Positions 1 to 5,133 of a stretch of DNA of 6,586 nucleotides are shown here, piece by piece; the stretch's first letter is position 1, and every line of letters begins with the position of its first letter. Both the position numbers and the translations under genes were made by a program. This stretch comes from Polyangia bacterium. Its GTDB lineage: Bacteria; Myxococcota_A; Polyangia; Polyangiales; Polyangiaceae. Where the stretch lies: assembly GCA_030433055.1 (NCBI GenBank), contig JAUILJ010000465.1, positions 1-6,586 of the forward strand, in the 5' to 3' direction. The notes under the pieces were generated by a model. That model did not search any database. It was not told the DNA's origin and was given only the letters and a program-made list of their open reading frames with translations.

Positions 1-1452
1 AGCGTAGCGGCCCGGGCGCAGCTCGGCGCCATCGGGATCGCTGACCACCAGGAGCTGGCTGCTCAACGTGAGCACACCGCCTGCGGGCATCGCCTCTGCA
101 GCGTTGGTCGCCAGGTTCATCACCACCTGAGTGAACTGGTTCGGATCCACTTCGATCAGCAGCGGCTCGATGCACAGCTGCATGCGGATCGACACGCTCT
201 CGAGGATCAGGCGGCGCAGCAGGCCATACAGCTCGCGGAGCTCGTCGTTCAGGTTGACCCTGCGAACCTCCAGCACCTGCCGCCGCCCGAACGCGAGCAG
301 CTGCTTGGTGAGCCCCGCTGCTCGCCGCGCTGCTTGATCTATTTCCGCGAGGTCTCTGCGGTGGGCCTGCTCGATGTCCATGTTGTCGAGCAGCATCTCG
401 GTGTAGCCGAGGATGGCCGAGAGCAGGTTGTTGAAATCGTGAGCGATCCCTCCCGCAAGGCGCCCCAGGGCCTCCAGGCGCCGTGTCTGCTGCAGCTCGG
501 TCTCGAGCCGGGTCTGCTCGCGCTCAGCCCGCTGCCGAGCCTGGACGGCGCTGCTGAGCCGCGTGAGGTCGTTGAGCACGAGGCCGACCAGACCGCCCTC
601 GCTCAGCTCGAGGGGGAAGATGCGCAGCTCCACGTCCCGCTCGCTGTCCGATGCCTTCAGCAGGGTGCGAAACTGCAGCTCGCCGGTCTCCAGAGCCTGC
701 ATGAACACGGGCTCCAGACGGCGCGCGAGGCCCGGATCCACGTCATGCAGCGAGTTGCCGAGGTGGCTCTCCGGCGCGAGATCGTTGGCGTCCGCCATGG
801 CGCGGTTCACCCAGGCGAAGCGCATCTCGGTGTCCAGCACCGCGATCTGCAGCGGCAGTTCGCTGACGAAGCGCCCGAGCAGCTCCTTGGTGTCCCGCGC
901 CTCGCGATCCGTCTCCACGCGCGCGAGTGTCGCGCCGACCAGGCGCCCGACGCGCGCGACGAGCGCCGCGTGCCACGGCTGCCACCGTTCGCCTTCGGCG
1001 GCTTCCACCCCCAGCGCGGTGACGACGCTGCCCGCGACCTCTGCGGGGACGAGCAGCTGAGCGTTGAAGCCGTATTTCCTGGCGAAGTCGACGAGGGGGT
1101 TACCGCTTGGAAACTCTGCTGGGTCGATGTGGACTGGCCCTCCCTTGCGTAGCTCTTTGGCCAACCAGACGTAGGCGTCCGGCCTCGGGCCCTCGAACTC
1201 CTGGTCCAGGTCGGGGACGTCGGGGTGGCGATAGCGGTAGAGCAGGCTGAGGCGCTCGGGCGTCCCCAGGCCCACCACGAACACGCGGCGCGCGCCGATG
1301 AATTCCCCGAGGATCCGCAGGCTGTGGTCGACGCACAGGCTCATGCTGTCGGAAGGCGCACGGATCAGCTCGACCGTGATGCGGTCGAGGAGCTCGCGCG
1401 CCGCGGCATGCCACTCAGGGTCTGGCTGCTCTGGCAACGCGGCGTCCGACAT
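1..1452 (-). CDS. Cytoplasmic GAF-PAS sensor histidine kinase (C-terminus cut by left edge)
   Basis: The 484 visible residues run off the left edge without a stop. Residues about 20-180 look like a GAF sensor domain. A PAS domain follows at about 190-300 (LQIAVLDTEMRFAWVNRAM is a typical PAS core). A short charged coiled coil spans about 303-328. The HisKA dimerisation domain at about 325-392 carries GGIAHDFNNLL, with His338 as the expected phosphoacceptor, and the HATPase N-box begins near 442 (QVVMNLATNAAEAMPAGG). The rest of the ATPase domain, and any receiver domain, lies outside the window. There is no signal peptide or membrane span, so it should be a soluble kinase. The ATG at 1450-1452 has a GAGG ribosome site 8 bases upstream that overlaps the stop of the CxxC membrane-protein gene, supporting this start and translational coupling. 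The AHDFNN kinase type is well established; the signal sensed cannot be read from the sequence. Confidence 0.93.
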   Translation of the reverse strand, partial: MSDAALPEQPDPEWHAAARELLDRITVELIRAPSDSMSLCVDHSLRILGEFIGARRVFVVGLGTPERLSLLYRYRHPDVPDLDQEFEGPRPDAYVWLAKELRKGGPVHIDPAEFPSGNPLVDFARKYGFNAQLLVPAEVAGSVVTALGVEAAEGERWQPWHAALVARVGRLVGATLARVETDREARDTKELLGRFVSELPLQIAVLDTEMRFAWVNRAMADANDLAPESHLGNSLHDVDPGLARRLEPVFMQALETGELQFRTLLKASDSERDVELRIFPLELSEGGLVGLVLNDLTRLSSAVQARQRAEREQTRLETELQQTRRLEALGRLAGGIAHDFNNLLSAILGYTEMLLDNMDIEQAHRRDLAEIDQAARRAAGLTKQLLAFGRRQVLEVRRVNLNDELRELYGLLRRLILESVSIRMQLCIEPLLIEVDPNQFTQVVMNLATNAAEAMPAGGVLTLSSQLLVVSDPDGAELRPGRYA

Positions 1453-1460
1453 TGGACCAG

Positions 1461-1464
1461 CCTC
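1461..1464 (-). promoter_or_regulatory. Shine-Dalgarno site of the histidine kinase gene
   Basis: GAGG on the minus strand, 8 bases before the ATG at 1452. It overlaps the TGA stop (1463-1465) of the upstream membrane-protein gene in the string TGAGG, so ribosomes ending that gene sit on the kinase start. This fixes the kinase start and supports translational coupling. Confidence 0.7.
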
Positions 1465-2029
1465 AGCGGGAGCGCTTGAGGATCACACGCGCGGCGTCGG
1501 GATGGATACCGATGATGGTGACGCGGCTGTCGTCGATCTTGCGTGCGCGCAGCATCGCCGGGTTCACCTTGAGCAGCACCAAGCCCAAGAAGATGGCGAA
1601 GCCGACCACGAACCCGAGCACCATCAGGAGAGGGTCCTGGAGCAGGTAGGACACCACCAGACAGCCAATCAGCGCGACGATCGCGACCACCATCGTGACC
1701 TTCGCGCTGCGCCAGCCCGCGTCGCACGTGGAGCACAGCGGGATCACCATCTTGGCCGTCTTGCGTAGGATCATCATCGCGATCAAACCAGGCAACCAGC
1801 ACAAGAAGATCAGGATGAAGACGTACGGCGGGTTGTACTGAAACAGATGATCTTGGAAGGACGTGACGTCCTTCGAGCCACACTTCAGACACACCTTGGG
1901 GAACGTCGCCGTCTTGTCGATGGCGAGGTCGTCACCCACTTGCTCGGCGTGGAAACCTCCACCGCCAGCGCCCTCCAGGTCAGCGGGTGCTTCGTCGTTC
2001 TCTGGCGGTGCGTATGGATTGTCGGTCAC
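1463..2029 (-). CDS. Membrane protein with two CxxC pairs, unknown function
   Basis: A 188-residue protein starting at a GTG with an AGGGGG-type ribosome site 4-7 bases upstream. The N-terminus (TDNPYAPPEN) is soluble, acidic and glycine-rich. CLKC at residues 47-50 and CSTC at 99-102 resemble the two halves of a zinc ribbon. Hydrophobic segments lie at about 69-88 (with Pro80-Gly81 in the middle), 111-130 and 133-153. The tail (about 155-188) is soluble and basic. An NPYAPP start with CxxC halves flanking the first hydrophobic stretch is a pattern I recall from uncharacterised bacterial membrane proteins, but I cannot name the family. It lies 10 bases before the histidine kinase and is very probably in its operon, so a role in presenting a signal to the kinase is possible but is only inference. 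High G/C third positions and the coherent membrane pattern argue that it is real. Confidence 0.88.
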   Translation of the reverse strand: MTDNPYAPPENDEAPADLEGAGGGGFHAEQVGDDLAIDKTATFPKVCLKCGSKDVTSFQDHLFQYNPPYVFILIFLCWLPGLIAMMILRKTAKMVIPLCSTCDAGWRSAKVTMVVAIVALIGCLVVSYLLQDPLLMVLGFVVGFAIFLGLVLLKVNPAMLRARKIDDSRVTIIGIHPDAARVILKRSR

Positions 2030-2033
2030 TCGT

Positions 2034-2040
2034 CCCCCTC
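2034..2040 (-). promoter_or_regulatory. Shine-Dalgarno site of the CxxC membrane-protein gene
   Basis: GAGGGGG on the minus strand, ending 4 bases before the GTG start at 2029 (7 bases if GAGG is the pairing core). It supports the GTG start. Only 6 bases separate it from the U tract of the preceding terminator. Confidence 0.65.
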
Positions 2041-2046
2041 ACTCAC

Positions 2047-2087
2047 AAAACTCGAACCGCCGCCCAGGAGGTGGGCAGCGGTGCGAG
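2047..2087 (-). terminator. Intrinsic terminator downstream of ilvD
   Basis: On the minus strand an inverted repeat at 2087-2051 reads CUCG, C, ACCGC, U, GCCCA, loop CCUCC, then UGGGC, G, GCGGU, U, CGAG, followed at once by UUUU (2050-2047). This gives 14 Watson-Crick pairs plus one U-G wobble, interrupted by one C/U mismatch. On the plus strand the wobble becomes a C/A mismatch and there is no T run after the stem, so the signal is directional and matches ilvD transcription. The stem begins 39 bases after the ilvD stop. It lies immediately before the ribosome site of the next minus-strand gene, so it separates that operon from ilvD or attenuates read-through into it. Confidence 0.8.
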
Positions 2088-2126
2088 CATAGCGAGGCTT
2101 TGGGTGTGAGGGAACGGACGCGCCGA

Positions 2127-3803
2127 CTACTCGATCTCCGTGACAGCGCCGCGCGCTGCCGACGACACCAGAGCGGCGTACTTGGCGAATACCCCGCGGG
2201 TAAAACGCTTGGGCGGCGGCGCATAGGCCTTGAGCCGACTCTCTATTTCCGCCGCTTCCAACTCCACTGAAAGCTGATGCTGATCGGTGTCGATGACGAT
2301 GATATCGCCGTCTTTCAGCGCAGCGATGGGGCCGCGGACGACCGCCTCGGGGGCGACGTGGCCAATCATCAGGCCCCGGGTGGCGCCGCTGAAGCGCCCG
2401 TCAGTGATGAGCGCTACGTCTTCACCCAGTCCTTGGCCAACCAGCGCCGCGGTGACGCCGAGCATCTCGCGCATGCCTGGCCCACCCTTCGGGCCCTCGT
2501 GGCGGATCACCAGTACGTCGCCTGCCTGCACCTGGCGGTTCTCCACGGCGGTGAACGCATCTTCCTCGCACTCGAAGACCCGCGCCGGGCCCCGATGCTT
2601 CGTGCGCTCGTGCCCAGCCATCTTCACCACGGCGCCCTCGGGCGCCAGGTTGCCCTTGAGGATCACGAGGCCGCCGGTGGCCTTGAATGGTTTCTCCGCG
2701 GAAGCAATGACCGTCTGCCCTGGAGTCTCCTGCGCCTTCTCGCCCTCCTCTGCCAGGGTATGGTCACTCACGGTCTGGGCGCTGCCGTCGATCAGCTTGC
2801 CGGCGACCAGGCGCTTGGCCACCAGGCGCGTACCACCAGCCTTGAACAGGTCGACTGCCGTGTACTGCCCGCCTGGCATCAGATCGGTGATGATCGGTGT
2901 GCGCTGGGAGATCTTCGTGAAGTCATCGATGTCGAGCTCCACGCCGGCCTCATGAGCGATCGCCAGGAAGTGCAAGACGGCGTTGGTGGAGCCGCCCGTG
3001 GCCGCGACCGACGCGATGGCGTTCTCGATGGCCGTGCGATTGACGATGTCCTTCGGCTTGATGCCCTCGTGGAGCAGGCGCATCACCCGGCGCCCGGCCT
3101 CGCGTGCGGCGTCGTCCTTCTCCGCCGACGTAGCCGGGCTGCCGCTACCGAACGCGGCGAGCCCCAAGAACTCCATCGCCATCGCCATGGTGTTGGCCGT
3201 GTACTGACCGCCACAGGCTCCCGCGCCCGGGCACGCCTTCTGGGTGATCTCGTCGAGCTCCTTGTCGCTCATCTTGCCGGCGCTGTGGCGGCCCACCGCC
3301 TCGAACACGTTCTGGATCGTGACGTCGATGCCGTTATGTTTCCCTGGGGCAATGGATCCGCCGTACAGCACGAGGCTCGGCAGGTTCAGTCGCAGCAGCC
3401 CCATGGCGGAGCCTGGGATGGTCTTGTCGCAGCCCACGATGGCTACCATGGCGTCGAAGCGGCAGCCGTGGCCCATCAGCTCGATGCTGTCGGCGATCAC
3501 TTCGCGGCTGATCAGCGACGCCTTCATCGCCTGACTACCCATGGACACACCGTCGCTCACGCTGATGGTGTTGAACTCCATCGGGGTGCCGCCCGCCTCC
3601 CGGACGCCTTCCTTGACGAGCTCTGCCAGCTGCCGATGGTTGTAGTTGCAGGGCATGGTCTCGGTCCAGCAGGTGGCGATCCCAACCAGCGGCTTCTTCA
3701 GATCAGCGTCGCTGAAGCCGATGGCGTGAAGCATCGCGCGGGAAGGGGCCCGTGAGGGGCCATCGAGCCGCGTGCGGCTCTTTTCGCGAGGATCGTGGGT
3801 CAT
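2127..3803 (-). CDS. ilvD: Dihydroxy-acid dehydratase (EC 4.2.1.9)
   Basis: It converts 2,3-dihydroxy-isovalerate and 2,3-dihydroxy-3-methylvalerate to the 2-keto acids that lead to valine, leucine and isoleucine, in the cytoplasm. The 558-residue protein has the full IlvD/Edd pattern. Cys52 (TETMPCN), Cys125 (VGCDKTIPG) and Cys197 (GAGACGG) are the three cluster ligands of the short, [2Fe-2S]-type enzymes; E. coli IlvD is about 616 residues and lacks the first of these motifs. Lys127 is the expected carbamylated Mg ligand and Ser472 in ITDGRFSGAT the catalytic serine. I chose the ATG at 3803 because GGAG lies 5 bases upstream. An in-frame TTG at 3824 would add seven residues but has no ribosome site and runs into a leader stem-loop. 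A strong terminator follows. No other ilv or leu gene is in the window, so it is probably transcribed alone or with the lipoprotein gene 97 bases upstream. Confidence 0.98.
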   Translation of the reverse strand: MTHDPREKSRTRLDGPSRAPSRAMLHAIGFSDADLKKPLVGIATCWTETMPCNYNHRQLAELVKEGVREAGGTPMEFNTISVSDGVSMGSQAMKASLISREVIADSIELMGHGCRFDAMVAIVGCDKTIPGSAMGLLRLNLPSLVLYGGSIAPGKHNGIDVTIQNVFEAVGRHSAGKMSDKELDEITQKACPGAGACGGQYTANTMAMAMEFLGLAAFGSGSPATSAEKDDAAREAGRRVMRLLHEGIKPKDIVNRTAIENAIASVAATGGSTNAVLHFLAIAHEAGVELDIDDFTKISQRTPIITDLMPGGQYTAVDLFKAGGTRLVAKRLVAGKLIDGSAQTVSDHTLAEEGEKAQETPGQTVIASAEKPFKATGGLVILKGNLAPEGAVVKMAGHERTKHRGPARVFECEEDAFTAVENRQVQAGDVLVIRHEGPKGGPGMREMLGVTAALVGQGLGEDVALITDGRFSGATRGLMIGHVAPEAVVRGPIAALKDGDIIVIDTDQHQLSVELEAAEIESRLKAYAPPPKRFTRGVFAKYAALVSSAARGAVTEIE

Positions 3804-3808
3804 ATCGT

Positions 3809-3812
3809 CTCC
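3809..3812 (-). promoter_or_regulatory. Shine-Dalgarno site that sets the ilvD start
   Basis: GGAG on the minus strand, 5 bases before the ATG at 3803. It favours a 558-residue protein over the seven-residue N-terminal extension from the TTG at 3824. Confidence 0.75.
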
Positions 3813-3816
3813 GTAG

Positions 3817-3836
3817 GGCACCAATGAGTGGGTGCC
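3817..3836 (-). repeat. Perfect inverted repeat in the ilvD leader
   Basis: GGCACC and GGTGCC form a perfect 6-base inverted repeat with an 8-base spacer, 4 bases upstream of the ilvD GGAG ribosome site. It could be an RNA stem-loop affecting initiation or a small operator. There is no U tract and no leader peptide rich in Ile, Leu or Val codons, so classical attenuation is not supported. Confidence 0.4.
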
Positions 3837-3858
3837 GCAAAGGTTTGGGCAGGGTGCG

Positions 3859-3873
3859 CTGGCGGCTCGCCAG
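3859..3873 (-). repeat. Short GC-rich hairpin between the lipoprotein gene and ilvD
   Basis: CTGGCG and CGCCAG form a perfect 6-pair stem with a 3-base loop, 27 bases after the lipoprotein-gene stop. No U run follows on the minus strand, so it is at best a weak or Rho-assisted 3' end for that gene, and equally a leader structure for ilvD. Confidence 0.35.
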
Positions 3874-3900
3874 TGGGCCGGGGTGCGACGGTGTGCTCGC

Positions 3901-4830
3901 TCAGTGTGCTGCGCTCTTGGTGGCGCAGCGGAAGCCCAGATCGACCTCGCGGAAGATCGGGGGGCGAGACTCTCGGCGCTTGCCCCGGAGCTCGTCTGGT
4001 TGCTTGCTCTTCCAGCTCCCGCCCCGCACGCTGTAGTCCTCGCCAGCCGAGGATTTGCCGTAGGGGGCGTAGCCGGTGCTCGTCCACTCGTTCAAGTTGC
4101 CGACCACGTCGTACACGCCCCACACCTGAGGCGGCAGCGACCTCACTGGACAGGGGCCATCGGACTTCTTCCAGCAAGCCGTGTTGGCGTCGGGCTCCTT
4201 GTTGCCCCACGGATAATTGAGTCGGTCTTCGCCGCCGGTCGCTAGCCACTCGAGCTCCGCTTCGCTGGGCAGGCGCTGCCCCTTCCACTTGCAGAAGCGC
4301 TCGGCGTCGTCGTGGCTCACGCAGTTGACGGGCAGATCCTGCTTCTCTTCCAGGTTCTTGGCGAAGCGCGCGGTGCAGAGCGAGCTGCGTTGCTCGACTG
4401 CGGCGGCGCTCAGCTTCTCCTCGGTCTGGATGGTCTCCGGCGGGGCATCGCAGATGTCGTTGGCGACGCAGGACTTGTAGGTCTTGAGGTTCACCTCGGT
4501 GGCGTCGATGCAGAATGCCTCGACCTTCACTTCGGTCTGCGGCTGCTCGTCGGGGCGGCCCTGGCCTTTGGGTGAGCCCATCCGCAGCGTTCCGCCTTCG
4601 ATCGCCACCATGCCGGTGGGGCAGTCGCCCTGGGCGGGATCCTCGGGGGGCGCTGCCACCGGGGCTGACGTAGGGGCTGGCGCGCTGGTCTGAGCAGGCC
4701 GGGTGGTGGGCTTGTCAGGAGGCGCGGCAGGGCTGGGCTCGCTCCCGCCGCAGGCGGTGAACGCAGTGAACGCGGCTGCTAGAGCCGCGAGCGAGCCGAG
4801 GGCTGACACGCGTCCAATCGAGGTGGTCAC
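3901..4830 (-). CDS. Lipoprotein with formylglycine-generating-enzyme (SUMF1)-like domain, catalytic cysteines absent
   Basis: A 309-residue exported protein. Residues 1-26 form a signal peptide ending in FTAC, with Cys27 the likely lipidation site. A Pro/Ala/Ser/Thr-rich linker follows (about 30-66). The FGE-sulfatase domain covers about 70-303: MVAIEGGTLRMGS near 74-86, GQRLPSEAELEWLATGG near 184-200, YPWGN at 206-210, VVGNLNEWT near 242-250, YSVRGGSWKS near 266-275 and LGFRCA at the end. True formylglycine-generating enzymes carry two active cysteines shortly after the RGGS motif; here that stretch (SWKSKQPDELRGKRRES) has none, so sulfatase activation is unlikely. Ten cysteines after Cys27 suggest disulfides in an exported domain. 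The start is a GTG with no clear ribosome site; it is kept because it supplies the charged n-region (Arg7) of the signal peptide. The gene diverges from the LysM gene and precedes ilvD. A structural, binding or sensory role is possible; the function is unknown. Confidence 0.92.
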   Translation of the reverse strand: MTTSIGRVSALGSLAALAAAFTAFTACGGSEPSPAAPPDKPTTRPAQTSAPAPTSAPVAAPPEDPAQGDCPTGMVAIEGGTLRMGSPKGQGRPDEQPQTEVKVEAFCIDATEVNLKTYKSCVANDICDAPPETIQTEEKLSAAAVEQRSSLCTARFAKNLEEKQDLPVNCVSHDDAERFCKWKGQRLPSEAELEWLATGGEDRLNYPWGNKEPDANTACWKKSDGPCPVRSLPPQVWGVYDVVGNLNEWTSTGYAPYGKSSAGEDYSVRGGSWKSKQPDELRGKRRESRPPIFREVDLGFRCATKSAAH

Positions 4831-4838
4831 GGCCGCGT

Positions 4839-4868
4839 ACTTTGCGGAGTGGGTGGCAGTGGGGTCAA
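4839..4868 (-). promoter_or_regulatory. Candidate promoter of the FGE-like lipoprotein gene
   Basis: TTGACC (4868-4863) matches the sigma-70-type -35 consensus at five of six bases. CAAAGT (4844-4839), 18 bases further on, matches the -10 at only three of six. Transcription would begin within a few bases of the GTG at 4830, giving an almost leaderless mRNA, which agrees with the lack of a ribosome site. The weak -10 keeps confidence low. Confidence 0.22.
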
Positions 4869-4999
4869 GCGCTGGCGTGCAGTTTGCTGCAGGCTGGCGC
4901 TGATTCTCGAACGCTGCGTCTCACCCCCATCCCTGGCTTAGGCGACTGAAGTTCCAGGGAAATCGTAGGCGGAACATGAATTGCTTGGGGAGCCGGCCG

Positions 5000-5005
5000 T
5001 ATAAC
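5000..5005 (+). promoter_or_regulatory. Candidate -10 element for the LysM-hydrolase gene
   Basis: TATAAC matches the -10 consensus at five of six bases and stands out in GC-rich surroundings. No good -35 lies 16-18 bases upstream. It would give a leader of roughly 120 bases before the ATG at 5134. Confidence 0.22.
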
Positions 5006-5112
5006 CCGGGGTTGAAACTCGCGAGTCGTCGCTCCAAGGTTGGCCCGCCGGTGAGGGATCTGGCAGAGCCAAGCGGGGCGCCTTCTCGTGCTCGTGAGGC
5101 GTCCGCCGCGCC

Positions 5113-5126
5113 CTTCGGCTCCGAAG
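5113..5126 (+). repeat. Inverted repeat in the LysM-gene ribosome-site region
   Basis: CTTCGG followed by CT and CCGAAG is a perfect inverted repeat; as RNA it would fold as a 5-pair stem with a 4-base loop. It ends 7 bases before the ATG at 5134, where a Shine-Dalgarno sequence would normally lie, and no recognisable one is present. It may limit translation or simply be chance. Confidence 0.35.
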
Positions 5127-5133
5127 CAAAGTC

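Larger units (their letters stand above)
4831..5133. other. Divergent intergenic region between two exported-protein genes
   Basis: These 303 bases separate the starts of the FGE-like lipoprotein (minus) and the LysM protein (plus) and must hold promoters for at least one of them. Visible elements are weak promoter-like sequences on each strand, a 7-base inverted repeat (TCCCTGG at 4930-4936, CCAGGGA at 4954-4960, 17-base spacer), the palindrome CTCGCGAG at 5018-5025, and an inverted repeat CTTCGG/CCGAAG at 5113-5126 just before the LysM start. Short open frames here show no convincing protein features, and I see no RNA gene. Confidence 0.6.

Noticed and set aside
334..1152. A 272-codon open frame on the plus strand
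   Set aside because: It is antisense to the histidine kinase, whose GAF, PAS and HisKA motifs are clear. The antisense product has no recognisable domain.
2277..3755. A 492-codon open frame on the plus strand
   Set aside because: It is antisense to ilvD, whose minus-strand frame has every family motif. The antisense product is rich in His, Ala and Leu with no domain, as expected from high-GC shadow frames.
3804..3824. Seven-residue N-terminal extension of ilvD from a TTG
   Set aside because: The TTG has no ribosome site and overlaps a leader stem-loop; the ATG at 3803 has GGAG at ideal spacing.
3804..3900. Classical branched-chain attenuator or T-box before ilvD
   Set aside because: There is no leader peptide with Ile/Leu/Val codon runs, no T-box consensus and no U tract after either hairpin.
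3901..4830. Active formylglycine-generating enzyme with a partner sulfatase
   Set aside because: The active-site cysteines after RGGS are absent and no sulfatase gene is in the window.
5018..5025. Palindrome CTCGCGAG as a regulator site
   Set aside because: An 8-base G/C-rich palindrome is expected by chance in this composition, and no second copy is nearby.
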